Of a stretch of DNA of 64,000 nt, positions 45,151 through 56,088 are shown in pieces. The translations under genes and the position numbers were made by a program. The stretch is taken from assembly GCF_001014975.1 (NCBI RefSeq), contig NZ_BBXA01000013.1, positions 62,001-126,000 of the forward strand, read 5' to 3'. The notes beneath the pieces were generated by a model that did not search any database, had not been told where the DNA came from, and was given only the letters and a program-made list of their open reading frames with translations. Position 1 is the first letter of the stretch, and each line of letters opens with the position of its first letter. Source of the DNA: Novosphingobium sp. MD-1. GTDB taxonomy: Bacteria; Pseudomonadota; Alphaproteobacteria; Sphingomonadales; Sphingomonadaceae.

Positions 45151-46166
45151 GCGCGCGCCACCGTCGGTTGTCGCTGGCCGCTTTTCCGATGGAAGCCACG
45201 GTCTTCCTCTATCTGCTGGCCTATCTGCCGAACGTCATCGTCACGCGTCTGGTCACCTCGGTAACGCATCCCGGCCTGGGACGGCCGTTGACCGGGCTGG
45301 AAACGCTGCCGGCCTCGCTGATCATCAGCATGGTCCTGACGTGGGCGTTCATCTGGATTTCGGGATGGCACCGCGATGCCCACGCCGTGCGGGTGGCCGG
45401 CATGCGCTTGCCCGTGCCGACGCGTTATACGCTGCTTTCGGGGCTGGGGACCGCGCTCGTGCTGTTCACGGTGCCGCTGTCGTTCACGATCCGGGATGTG
45501 AGCATCCCGTTCATCCAGCTCATCATGCGCGGCGATGTCCTGGTTATCGCGCCGCTGGTGGACATGGTATTCGGACGCCGCGTACGCTGGTGGAGCTGGG
45601 CGGCGCTGGCCATGGTGCTGCTGGCCTTGCTCATCACCTTGACCGATCGGGGCGGCCTCAAGCTGCCGCCCATCGCGATCGTGACGGTCGTGCTCTACAC
45701 CATCGGCTATTTCCTCCGGCTCGCAGTGATGACCAAGATTTCCAAGACCGGAGATGCCGCCTCAGTCCGACGCTACTTCGTCGAGGAAAAGATGATCGCG
45801 CTGCCCTTGTCGGTGGCAGCGCTCGCGCTGATGTCCGCGTCCGGCATCGGCGGCCAATCGGGCGAGCTTGCCTGGGGCTTCGTCAGTGTGTGGACGGACC
45901 CCGTGCTGTGGCCGCTGTTCTGGATCGGCTGCACGCTGACGTTGATTTCGGTGCTGGCGATCATGATCCTGCTGGATCCGCGCGAAAATGCCTATTGCGT
46001 GCCGCTGGAACGCGCCGCGAGCCTGGTCGCCGGGGTTGGCGGATCGGTTCTGCTCGCCTTGTTCTGGGGATTGAAGATGCCGCGCCCGGCCGAACTCGTG
46101 GGCGCCGGCATTCTGATCGCGGCGATCGTGTTGCTGTCCCTCGCCCCCCGGCTGGCGGCGCGATGA
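45147..46166 (+). CDS. DMT-like inner-membrane permease
   Basis: A 339-residue protein with about 10 hydrophobic helices and no signal peptide. The pattern of short loops and the repeat-like halves recall EamA/DMT carriers, but I recognise no specific family. Charged loops include HRDAHAVRV, FGRRVRWW and KISKTGDAASVRRYFVEEK. Its start overlaps the CapA1 stop and its stop overlaps the MmgE/PrpD start, both by 4 bp, so the three products are made together. It probably moves the substrate or product of the flanking enzymes. Confidence 0.7.
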   Translation: MSARHRRLSLAAFPMEATVFLYLLAYLPNVIVTRLVTSVTHPGLGRPLTGLETLPASLIISMVLTWAFIWISGWHRDAHAVRVAGMRLPVPTRYTLLSGLGTALVLFTVPLSFTIRDVSIPFIQLIMRGDVLVIAPLVDMVFGRRVRWWSWAALAMVLLALLITLTDRGGLKLPPIAIVTVVLYTIGYFLRLAVMTKISKTGDAASVRRYFVEEKMIALPLSVAALALMSASGIGGQSGELAWGFVSVWTDPVLWPLFWIGCTLTLISVLAIMILLDPRENAYCVPLERAASLVAGVGGSVLLALFWGLKMPRPAELVGAGILIAAIVLLSLAPRLAAR

Positions 46167-47548
46167 TGGCGTCGCCCGAAACCGGCATCAGTGACACGCT
46201 GGCCCGGCACATCGCCGCGATGCGCTGGGACGGCTTGCCCGACGATGCGCGCGCCGCCGCCGCCCGCGCATGTCTGGACGCAACCGGGGTGATCTACGCC
46301 GCCAGTGGCCTTGCCCACGAAGCGCAGCCGTTCGTGACGCTGGCCGCGCGCGGTGGAGAGGGGCCGTGTAGCATTCTTGGTACCGGCATACGCGCCCTGC
46401 CGGTCGGCGCCGCCTTGGCGAATGGCGCCCTTGCCCATGCGGTTGATTACGAGGACGCGTTTGATCGCGCGCCGGCCCATCCCAACGCCTCGCTCGTCCC
46501 GGTGCTGCTGGCGCTGGCGCAGTCCGAAGGCCCGGTGGATGGCCGGCGCTTCCTGACGGCGCTGGCGGTCGGTGGCGACATCGCCTGCCGGATGGCGCTT
46601 TCGCTCAGGCAGCCCATGGAGGAGGGAGGATGGTATCCGCCCCCCATCGTCGCGGCCTACGGTGCCGCCGCCGGGGCGGCCAACCTGCTGGGGCTAAACG
46701 CCGAGCAGGTGAAGGACGCGCTGTCCATGGTCCTGTGTCAGGCAACCATGCCGGGCGAGATCAAACACAGCCGGAGGACGGTGCTGCGGGCGGTGCGCGA
46801 GGCCTTTCCCGCCCAGGCCGCGCTTACGGCGGTGCTACTGGCGAGAGAGGGGGTTGCGGGGTTCGAAGCCCCGCTGGAGGGCAGGGCCGGGTTTTACGCG
46901 CTTTACGCCGGTGGCGCCTTTTCGGCCGACGATCTTGCCGATCGGCTGGGCACGCATTTCTGGGGTACGGAACTGACGTTCAAGCCCTGGCCGAGTTGCC
47001 GGGGAACGCATCCGTTTATCGAAATGGCGCTTGATCTGCGCGGCCGGCACGGTTTTGCCCCGGCCGCAGTCGCCGGCATCGATGTGGAGGTCGATGAGGT
47101 GCAGCACATGCTGGTCGATCCGCTGGAGCGCAAGCAGACGCCGGCGGTCGCGATCGACGCGAAGTTTTCCATACCCTTTACGACGGCGCTGGCGCTGACA
47201 AGGGGTGGCGTCGGCCTCGACGATTTCGACGCCGACACGCTGGCCGACCCGCAGGTGCTGGCCCTATCGGCGCTGGTGCGGCCGCGTGTTGCGAAGGCGC
47301 CGGCCTGGCAGCGGGGCACCGGCGGGGCGATGGGCATCCGGCTCCACGATGGGACGTTCCTGGAGGCGATGGTACCCGATGCGCTGGGCTGCCCGGCGCG
47401 CCCGCTGCCGCCTGCGGCGCAGCATGCAAAGTTTGTCGATTGCCTTGCCCATGCCGCGTTGCCGCGTGGCCGGGATCAGGCGGAACGTCTGGCGGCCGCG
47501 ATCCTCACGCTGGATCGTTGCGAAGACGTGGGCAGCCTGTTCGCGTAA
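46163..47548 (+). CDS. MmgE/PrpD-family protein
   Basis: A 461-residue protein of the 2-methylcitrate dehydratase/cis-aconitate decarboxylase superfamily, with usual length. Typical segments are ALANGALAHAVDYEDAFDR near residue 83, HPNASLVPVLLALAQ, and KPWPSCRGTHPFIEMAL in the substrate region. No methylcitrate synthase or lyase lies nearby, so a role in propionate use is unlikely; another hydroxy-acid dehydratase or decarboxylase function is more plausible. The tandem ATG at 46163 overlaps the permease stop. It ends the CapA1 operon and converges on the OmpA-like gene. Confidence 0.82.
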   Translation: MMASPETGISDTLARHIAAMRWDGLPDDARAAAARACLDATGVIYAASGLAHEAQPFVTLAARGGEGPCSILGTGIRALPVGAALANGALAHAVDYEDAFDRAPAHPNASLVPVLLALAQSEGPVDGRRFLTALAVGGDIACRMALSLRQPMEEGGWYPPPIVAAYGAAAGAANLLGLNAEQVKDALSMVLCQATMPGEIKHSRRTVLRAVREAFPAQAALTAVLLAREGVAGFEAPLEGRAGFYALYAGGAFSADDLADRLGTHFWGTELTFKPWPSCRGTHPFIEMALDLRGRHGFAPAAVAGIDVEVDEVQHMLVDPLERKQTPAVAIDAKFSIPFTTALALTRGGVGLDDFDADTLADPQVLALSALVRPRVAKAPAWQRGTGGAMGIRLHDGTFLEAMVPDALGCPARPLPPAAQHAKFVDCLAHAALPRGRDQAERLAAAILTLDRCEDVGSLFA

Positions 47549-47607
47549 TCGTGCGCAAACCGCTTGCAGGCGGCGGTCCCGCGGGGCTGCCGCGCTATCG
47601 GCCGTGT

Positions 47608-48390
47608 TCAGAACAGCACGCGGATCTCCGCGCGGCGTTGCGATTGTCCGGGTAGCCCGTCCGCTTCCGGCTCGTCCGTGGGCAGGGCGCCCGTTTGCGC
47701 GCGGGTCTCCACGATCATGCCCGGCAGAAGCCGCCGCAGCGTTTCGGCGATGCTGGCGGCACGCGCGGCGGCAAGGCCGGCCGGCTCCGCGATAGTGCGG
47801 CCGGACACGGGCGTCGGATCGGTTGCGGCAAATCCGGTGACGACAAGCTTCCGGGGGTGAGCCGCGCGAATCCAGGTGACCGCGTTGTCGATCAGCCAGT
47901 CGTCGTACTGATAGACGAGGAAGTCGTTGCCGAACTCGAAATAGACCGGGAATGTGCGCTCGGCATAAGGGCCGGGCGGCACCTTGCGGGGCACGGACAG
48001 CGGATCGATGTTGCGGCGGGGCAGCTTGTAGCGCCGGCCCGCGTATCCTTCCGCCGGCAGCATGTGGCGCGGGCAGGGCGTATCCAGCCGCGAAGTCCGC
48101 ACCGGGTCCAGCACCGTTGCACCGCACGGAGTGGGCGGATCGGCGGAAACGCGGCCTTCCACCAGCACTTCGCGGTTCCAGTCGGGTTTGTAGGGGCTTT
48201 GGCTCACGTCATAGCGGATCCCGCTTTCGCGGTCGTCCGCCAACCAGCAACCCGATTTGCGGCCGGAATCGGTATCACGATAGACGGGGCAGGCGATGAA
48301 GCGGACAAGTTCGCCCGCCTGTTGCGCCTGTGCCGACAACGGCGCCGCCAGCACGACGAACCATCCGGCTGCAATCGCGATCCTTTTCAT
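47608..48390 (-). CDS. Periplasmic OmpA-C-like domain protein
   Basis: A 260-residue exported protein with a signal peptide ending near AQAQ. The C-terminal third looks like an OmpA peptidoglycan-binding domain: FEFGNDFLVYQYDD, KLVVTGFAATDP, AAARAASIAETLRRLLP and SQRRAEIRVLF. The N-terminal part, with several paired cysteines (FIACPVYRD, KSGCWLADD, TPCGATV, DTPCPRH), is unfamiliar. The ATG at 48390 touches the cytochrome stop (TGATG); a GTG one codon upstream is possible. It is the third gene behind TonB receptor 3. Confidence 0.7.
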   Translation of the reverse strand: MKRIAIAAGWFVVLAAPLSAQAQQAGELVRFIACPVYRDTDSGRKSGCWLADDRESGIRYDVSQSPYKPDWNREVLVEGRVSADPPTPCGATVLDPVRTSRLDTPCPRHMLPAEGYAGRRYKLPRRNIDPLSVPRKVPPGPYAERTFPVYFEFGNDFLVYQYDDWLIDNAVTWIRAAHPRKLVVTGFAATDPTPVSGRTIAEPAGLAAARAASIAETLRRLLPGMIVETRAQTGALPTDEPEADGLPGQSQRRAEIRVLF

Positions 48391-49904
48391 CACAGCACGC
48401 TCATCAGGTTGACGAGATCCTGTTTCTCCTGCTCGGTATAGCCGATGGAGTAGCGACGCTCGTAATAGTCCACGATCCCTCGCAAGTCCTTTGCCAAGCC
48501 GTTGGAGAAGTACGGCGCGCGGGCGGACAGCCCCCGCATGGATTGCAGCGTGATCTTGCCGACATCGGCGCAGCGGCCACTGGTCAGCGCGAAGCCGGGA
48601 TCATAGGTGTAGATGACCCGGCCATAATGCGGGTGCGGCGCTTTCAGGCAGGTGACCTTGAACAGCGGCAGATCGGCCCAGGGATCGGCGAAGGGCAGCG
48701 TCGTCGTGCCGAGGTCGACCTGCCCCGGCGCCACATCGTTCCCCATCTGGCTCATGTTGTGACAGAACACGCACGAATTGCGCACCGGATTGCCGAAGCC
48801 GATGCGGGAATTGATGCCGGCCGTGTCGGTGATGAGAAACATCTTTTCGCGAAACACGCGCGCGCCACGGGCTACGGACTGGCGGAAGGCCAGTTGCTGT
48901 GGCGTCAGCGTGCGCGCATCTTCCGCGCTGATCTTTTCCCACCCCGTGAATTCGCTCCATACCGGTTCCCCGATGCTGCCAAGCGCGCCGGGCTGCGAAT
49001 CCCGCAAACGCGCCGGCCCGGCCCGGGCGCCGGTCGTATCGACAGCACCGCCGGCCTTGCTCGCTTGCTGCGCGGTGAAGATGCGCAGTTCGAAATCCTC
49101 GATCCGCCTGCGCTGCTCGGGCGTCAGCCGGCGCAGCATCTGCAGGTGGCTAGCCGCCGCGTCTTCCATCTGGATGCGCAGGTTGCCGGCGCGGTTGTCC
49201 GCCATGAGATTGCCGGATTCGGGCTTGCCCGTATCGGGATCGAGCGGCAGCGCGTAGCCTTGCTTGGGATCATAGGGAAAGCCGACCGCCAGCAGGTATT
49301 TCATGTTGGCGACCGGGCGCGGCCGGCGATAGACCGAGATCCTGCCCGCCGCGGGGCCGTAGTGCGGACCGCTGTTGCAGCCGTTCGGATCGCGCACCAC
49401 GTCGATCGAGAAGTCCGGCGTCACCGGCTGGCCATTGAACTGCCGCACCGGCCACGGGCGTTCGATGCGGATCAACCCCCGTTCCAGCAGCAGCGAATGC
49501 GATGCCCGTTCCGCCTGCGGCAACGTGGGGCAGTTCGAGCCGTCGTAGGCCGCGAACAAGGGGTCCTTGCCGCCAGTGCGCTCCCATTGCCGCCGGGCGC
49601 TTTCGGCAGACAGGCTCATGGCATCGGCCGGCTGGTGGCAGGTCACGCAGGCGCGGCCGTTAGGGCCGAGGGGCTCGAAGAACGGGTGGTCCTTCGTCGG
49701 CATCGGACCGCCGACAAGCAGCGCGCGCAACGTGCCGTTGGCGTTGTCGTAGTCCAGTTCGGCCGGAAACACCCGGCCTTCGCCCGGTGCCCACCAGCGG
49801 TCCGGCGCATCGCCGCCCCGCGCACCTGCCGATAGGGCAAGCGTCAGGACGGCGATTGCGGGCAGGACGTGGTGGAACCGGATGGACTTGAACACGGTGC
49901 GCAT
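48390..49904 (-). CDS. Di-heme c-type cytochrome, peroxidase (CcpA/MauG)-like
   Basis: A 504-residue periplasmic protein with a signal peptide ending near SAGARG. It has two heme c sites, CVTCH near residue 86 and CVFCH near 375. The C-terminal half ends like bacterial cytochrome c peroxidases (GLSARAPYFSNGLAKDLRGIVDYYERR). The spacing of the two sites, almost 290 residues apart, is wider than in classical CcpA. It may oxidise a substrate rather than peroxide. ATG 49904 or the GTG just before it may start the protein. It follows TonB receptor 3 by 18 bp. Confidence 0.8.
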   Translation of the reverse strand: MRTVFKSIRFHHVLPAIAVLTLALSAGARGGDAPDRWWAPGEGRVFPAELDYDNANGTLRALLVGGPMPTKDHPFFEPLGPNGRACVTCHQPADAMSLSAESARRQWERTGGKDPLFAAYDGSNCPTLPQAERASHSLLLERGLIRIERPWPVRQFNGQPVTPDFSIDVVRDPNGCNSGPHYGPAAGRISVYRRPRPVANMKYLLAVGFPYDPKQGYALPLDPDTGKPESGNLMADNRAGNLRIQMEDAAASHLQMLRRLTPEQRRRIEDFELRIFTAQQASKAGGAVDTTGARAGPARLRDSQPGALGSIGEPVWSEFTGWEKISAEDARTLTPQQLAFRQSVARGARVFREKMFLITDTAGINSRIGFGNPVRNSCVFCHNMSQMGNDVAPGQVDLGTTTLPFADPWADLPLFKVTCLKAPHPHYGRVIYTYDPGFALTSGRCADVGKITLQSMRGLSARAPYFSNGLAKDLRGIVDYYERRYSIGYTEQEKQDLVNLMSVL

Positions 49905-49922
49905 CACGTCCGTCCGTTGCCG

Positions 49923-52118
<2,196 letters not shown>

Positions 52119-52169
52119 GGTTTCCTCACCCTCATGAGAATTGTTTGTGGCGTTGGCCGATAACGCATA

Positions 52170-52183
52170 TGTAAGCCCTTGCA
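52170..52183. promoter_or_regulatory. LacI-type operator B (TonB receptor 3 operon)
   Basis: TGTAAGCCCTTGCA lies 51 bp before the receptor start. It differs from site A only at the centre and the last base and shares the TTGCA end with site C. The gap also holds the end of the MFS gene at 52221. Confidence 0.6.
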
Positions 52184-52220
52184 TAGATGCTTTGTCACGC
52201 CGTAGACCCGATAGCGTCCG

Positions 52221-53399
52221 TCAGCGCGCGCGATTGCGTCGTTCGTGTGCCGACAGGAGGCGTGAAAGCGCGCAGCAGAACGCAAAGGCGGTTGTCAGCA
52301 GCAGCGCCAACGCCAGCCGTAACGGGGTTACCGGGGCGAACAGGCCGAGGATTGCCATGGCGCAGCCGCTGGCAAGCATCTGCGTCGCCCCGGCGAGGCT
52401 GGCCGCGGTTGCCGCGAGCCCTTCCTCCGCAAAGATCGCGGCATGGATCGCGGCCGGTCCGATCATGCCGGAGGCCACGCCCAGCAACATCATCGGGGCG
52501 ACGAGTGGCACCGGTCCGATGATCCCGCGGTAGGCCAGCCATGTGGCAAGCAATGTTCCACCCAGAGCGATCGCTGTGCCTGCCAGCAGCGCATCGCCGC
52601 GGCGCTCGGTCAGGCCGACCAGGCGCGTTCCGGCGATGCCGGCGCCCGCGATGGCAAGCAGCGCCGTGCCCGTTTGCGCCGGGGTCAGTCCGAACTGGCG
52701 GATCAGCAGGAAAGGAGCGCTTCCCAGAAACATGTAGAGGCTGCTGCTGGCGCAGGCGAGACTTCCCGTCGCCAGCAGAAATCCCGGGTTCGACAGGAGT
52801 CGGGCATACCCTTTGAGAAGCCTCGCGGAACTGGCCGACGGATGGGCGGTGGAGGAGCCGCTGGCAGGCGCACCGGTCCTGTCCCGCGTTTCCGGAAGCA
52901 GAAGCCACGATGACGCGAACGAGGCGCCGCCCACCAGCGCCAGCATTCCCAGGATCATGCGCCACCCGCTGTGAGTCACAATGAGTCCCCCGATAACGGG
53001 CGAGATTGCCGGGGATAGCAGGACGATCGTCATCAGCGTGGCCTGCCTGCTTGCGGCTTCCGCGCGATCGAACAGATCGCCCACCATGACGCGCGATGCC
53101 ACGACTCCGGCCGCTCCACCCATCGCCTGCAGCAGCCGCGCGCCAAGCAGCATTGGGAAGTTCGCGGCAAGCGCGCCGGCTGCCGCGCCCAGCATGTAGC
53201 AGGCCAGGCCCAGCAGGAGAACGGGGCGGCGGCCCCAGCGATCGGCAACCGGCCCCGCGATCAACTGGCCGCAGGCAAGGCCGCCGAGATAGACGCTCAC
53301 AACTTGCTGGGCGCGTGCGGGATTCAGGCCCAGTTCGCCGGCCAGCACTGGCAGGGCCGGCACCAGCATGTGGATCGCCATCGATCCGAGCGCGGCCAC
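52221..53399 (-). CDS. MFS transporter, Bcr/CflA (DHA1) drug-efflux type, uncertain start
   Basis: A 392-residue, roughly 12-helix exporter-type MFS protein. It shows VPALPVLAGELGL after helix 1, GPVADRWGRRPVLLLG, the helix-4/5 segment LLQAMGGAAGVVASRVMV and LLLPETRDR. The GTG at 53399 cuts into helix 1; residues that look like the missing part (LPTIAILAS) are encoded in frame upstream without a normal start codon. A GTGA overlap with the previous stop at 53452-53455 would be natural but is in another frame. This suggests a frameshift or a sequence error. It is co-directional with the next MFS gene. Confidence 0.76.
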   Translation of the reverse strand: MAALGSMAIHMLVPALPVLAGELGLNPARAQQVVSVYLGGLACGQLIAGPVADRWGRRPVLLLGLACYMLGAAAGALAANFPMLLGARLLQAMGGAAGVVASRVMVGDLFDRAEAASRQATLMTIVLLSPAISPVIGGLIVTHSGWRMILGMLALVGGASFASSWLLLPETRDRTGAPASGSSTAHPSASSARLLKGYARLLSNPGFLLATGSLACASSSLYMFLGSAPFLLIRQFGLTPAQTGTALLAIAGAGIAGTRLVGLTERRGDALLAGTAIALGGTLLATWLAYRGIIGPVPLVAPMMLLGVASGMIGPAAIHAAIFAEEGLAATAASLAGATQMLASGCAMAILGLFAPVTPLRLALALLLTTAFAFCCALSRLLSAHERRNRAR

Positions 53400-53451
53400 G
53401 CTCGCCAGGATGGCGATCGTAGGCAGGCCGTGGCGGCCCCGGCCTGACCGT

Positions 53452-54774
53452 TCACGCAGCGGCCTGTGCGCGCGCGGCGACCGTCCGGGCGATGAGCGTC
53501 AGGCTGGCGCACAATGCCGCGATGCCGACCAGCAGGAGCGTCGGCGGCGTGAACGAGCCGGTTGTTTCCTTCAGGTATCCCATCATGGGGGGCACGGTGG
53601 CTCCGGCAAGGCTGCCGGCCATGTTGATGACGACGATGCCCATTGGCAGGCTTGCGGGCTTCAGCATCCGCGTCGGTATTGCCCAGAATGCCGCGACCGT
53701 GCAGCCGGTGCATGCGCCCCCGATGATCAGCGCGATCAGTCCGGGCAGGCTGGCGCCGGCCCAATCGGCAACAAGCAGGCCGAGTCCGCCGAAAAGTGCG
53801 GGCACGGCGACGTGGAGATAGCGTTCTCCCGTCTTGTCCGAATGGCGCGCATTGAGGACCAGGCCGATGCCGCTGGCCGCCCACGGTAGCGCGACGACCA
53901 GCCCCGTGGCGCCGGCGCTCAGGCCTGAAAGGCCTTTCACGATCTGCGGCAGCCAGAACATGATCCCGTAGTTGGAAGCCAGGATGCAGAACCAGATGGC
54001 GCAGCACAGCCAGCCGACCGGATCGCGCAGCACCGCCCAGCGCGCGCCGGTGGCGTGCGCGTCCGGCATGGCGCCAGGCTTCGACGCGCCTTTGATGTTG
54101 CCGCGGATCCACGCGCGTTCCTCGGGCGTAAGCCAGCGGGCATCGTCCGGCGAATCCGGGAAATGCAGCCATGCGAATGCCGCAAGCGCGAGGGCCGGGA
54201 GCGCTTCGGCCAGGAACATCAGGCGCCAGCTTGCCATCCCAAGCGGGTGATCCAGATCGAGAAGCAACCCGGAAACCGGCGCGCCGATGACCTGGGCCAC
54301 CGAGATGGATGTGATGGGGATGGCGAGGATCGATGCACGGTACCGCTCGGGTGCCCACTGGCTCAGATAGAGCATCGTGCCCGACGAAAGGCCACCTTCG
54401 GCGAAACCGATCAGCACGCGCAGGCCATACAGTTGCCATTCGGTGGAGATCATCGCCATCGCGCAGGACGCCAGCCCCCACGCGGCGGTTATCGCCGTGA
54501 GCCAGCGGCGCATCCCGATGGCCTCGTACAGCAGCACGCTGGGATATTTCGCCAGCATGTAGCCCACGAACAGGACGCCGGCGCCGAAGCCGTACTGGGT
54601 GCCCGACAGGCCGAGGGCGCGGTTCATATCGAGGGCGGCAAACCCCACGTTCGTGCGGTCTATCGCGCCCATCAGCACATAGAACGCCGCCGGGACGACC
54701 AGATGCAGCAGTACCTTGCGACCCACCGATCGTTCAACGGCGGGCACGCCCTGCGCTTCGTGGTGCTGTTTCAC
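53452..54774 (-). CDS. MFS transporter, anion:cation symporter (ACS) type
   Basis: A 440-residue organic-anion importer with about 12 helices. ACS features are FYVLMGAIDRTNVGFAALDMNRALGLSGTQYG in helix 1, EGGLSSGTMLYLSQWAPERYRA in helices 4-5 and FPDSPDDARWLTPEERAWI in the central loop. The family carries carboxylates such as phthalate, tartrate or hexuronate. The start is GTG at 54774 with GGGGAGAA upstream. It diverges from the P450 gene across LacI-type operator C, so uptake and oxidation of one carboxylate are probably co-regulated. Confidence 0.86.
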   Translation of the reverse strand: MKQHHEAQGVPAVERSVGRKVLLHLVVPAAFYVLMGAIDRTNVGFAALDMNRALGLSGTQYGFGAGVLFVGYMLAKYPSVLLYEAIGMRRWLTAITAAWGLASCAMAMISTEWQLYGLRVLIGFAEGGLSSGTMLYLSQWAPERYRASILAIPITSISVAQVIGAPVSGLLLDLDHPLGMASWRLMFLAEALPALALAAFAWLHFPDSPDDARWLTPEERAWIRGNIKGASKPGAMPDAHATGARWAVLRDPVGWLCCAIWFCILASNYGIMFWLPQIVKGLSGLSAGATGLVVALPWAASGIGLVLNARHSDKTGERYLHVAVPALFGGLGLLVADWAGASLPGLIALIIGGACTGCTVAAFWAIPTRMLKPASLPMGIVVINMAGSLAGATVPPMMGYLKETTGSFTPPTLLLVGIAALCASLTLIARTVAARAQAAA

Positions 54775-54820
54775 GCATTCTCCCCATTTTATCGGCGGCA
54801 TCGGTGTCCGTGAGGGGCGA

Positions 54821-54834
54821 TGATAGCGCTTGCA
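54821..54834. promoter_or_regulatory. LacI-type operator C (MFS/P450 divergent promoter)
   Basis: TGATAGCGCTTGCA lies 46 bp from the MFS start and 31 bp from the P450 start. It overlaps a plus-strand TTGCAT box (54830-54835) that stands 17 bp from TATGCA (54853-54858). With that promoter the P450 mRNA would begin almost at its ATG. Confidence 0.6.
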
Positions 54835-54865
54835 TATGCATTCGTCGATACTTATGCATCGCGCC

Positions 54866-56047
54866 ATGAAAACCACCGTTCCGCAGGATTTCGATCCAGA
54901 AAAGCCCGAGGACTTCGACAGCGCGCATCGCGAATATGCGCGTTTGCGACGGGAATGTCCGGTGGCGCACACCGATGGCCTGGGTGGCTTCTGGGCGTTG
55001 ACGCGTTATGACGATGTCAAGCGTGCGGCCTCGGATTCTTCCACGTTCATCACGTCTGTGCAGAACGTGGTGCCCAAGGTGGCGTACACGGGCCGCCGGC
55101 CTCCGCTTCACCTCGACCCGCCCGAGCACACGCCCTATCGTAAGGCTCTTAATCCGCTGCTTTCGCTGGAAAAATCGGAAGCTTACGCGGACAAGGCGCG
55201 GGCGCTGGCGCAGCGGCTGCTGACCCCCATGGTCGCGAAGGGTGGCGGCGACATCTGCGTCGAATTTTCCAGCTATCTGCCGGTCCATATCTTTGGCGAA
55301 TGGATGCGCATGCCCGATGCCTGGCTCGATACCCTGCATGACGCGGGCCGGGCCTTCATCCTGGCGGTTCATTCCAACACGCCGGAGCGGATGAAGGAAA
55401 CCAGCTTGCGCCTGTATGAAATGGCGCGCGGGCTGATCGCCATCCGGCGCGAGCAGCCGCAGGACCCCGAAATCGACCCGACGAGCGCGCTGCTGGCCGC
55501 GCGGCACGAGGGTGAGCCTTTCCCCGAGGAACTGCTGGTCGGCACGGTGCGTCAGGTTCTGGTGGTCGGCATGGTCGCGCCGATGGTGATGATCGGCAAC
55601 ATCTGCGTCCATCTTTCGCGGGACCCGGAGTTGCAGCAGCAATTGCGGGCGGACCCTTCGCTGATTCCGGCCGCGATCGAGGAATTCCTGCGCCTTTACA
55701 CACCCTATCGCGGCTTTGCGCGCACCGCCGTGTGCGACGTGGAAATGGGCGGACGGACGATTCCGGCAAACGAGGCCATCGCGCTCGTCTATGCTTCCGC
55801 CAACCGGGACGAGGAGGTGTTCCCCCAAGGCGACACGTTCATCCTCGACAGGCCCAACATCGCCCAGCACCTCGCCTTCGGGCGGGGGCCGCACAATTGC
55901 CCCGGCGTGCACCTGGGCCGGATGCAACTGCGCGTGGCGCTGGAGGAGATCCTCGGTGCGACGAACAGCTTTTCGCTCGATGGTCCGGTAACCGTGAGCC
56001 GCTGGCCGGAAATCGGTGCGCTTTCCGTTCCCTTGCGCTTCGCGTAA
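54866..56047 (+). CDS. Cytochrome P450 lacking the I-helix acid-alcohol pair
   Basis: A 393-residue soluble bacterial P450. The heme loop is FGRGPHNCPGVHLG with Cys345, the ExxR motif is Glu273-Arg276 (EEFLRL), and HLDPPEHTPYRKALNP is the C-helix region. In the I helix the usual A-G-x-(D/E)-T-T is replaced by VGMVAPM at 234-240, so the proton-relay acid and Thr are absent. No ferredoxin or reductase gene is adjacent. ATG 54866 (MKTTVPQ) has no ribosome site and may be read as a near-leaderless message; upstream ATGs at 54830-54854 are alternatives. Confidence 0.9.
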   Translation: MKTTVPQDFDPEKPEDFDSAHREYARLRRECPVAHTDGLGGFWALTRYDDVKRAASDSSTFITSVQNVVPKVAYTGRRPPLHLDPPEHTPYRKALNPLLSLEKSEAYADKARALAQRLLTPMVAKGGGDICVEFSSYLPVHIFGEWMRMPDAWLDTLHDAGRAFILAVHSNTPERMKETSLRLYEMARGLIAIRREQPQDPEIDPTSALLAARHEGEPFPEELLVGTVRQVLVVGMVAPMVMIGNICVHLSRDPELQQQLRADPSLIPAAIEEFLRLYTPYRGFARTAVCDVEMGGRTIPANEAIALVYASANRDEEVFPQGDTFILDRPNIAQHLAFGRGPHNCPGVHLGRMQLRVALEEILGATNSFSLDGPVTVSRWPEIGALSVPLRFA

Positions 56048-56088
56048 CGCGATTGCGCACCGGGGGCGGGGCGGGCTAGGCAAGGCGG

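Noticed and set aside
46163..47548. MmgE/PrpD protein as 2-methylcitrate dehydratase of propionate use
   Set aside because: No prpB, prpC or acn-type partner lies nearby and the gene is coupled to a permease and a CapA-fold protein.
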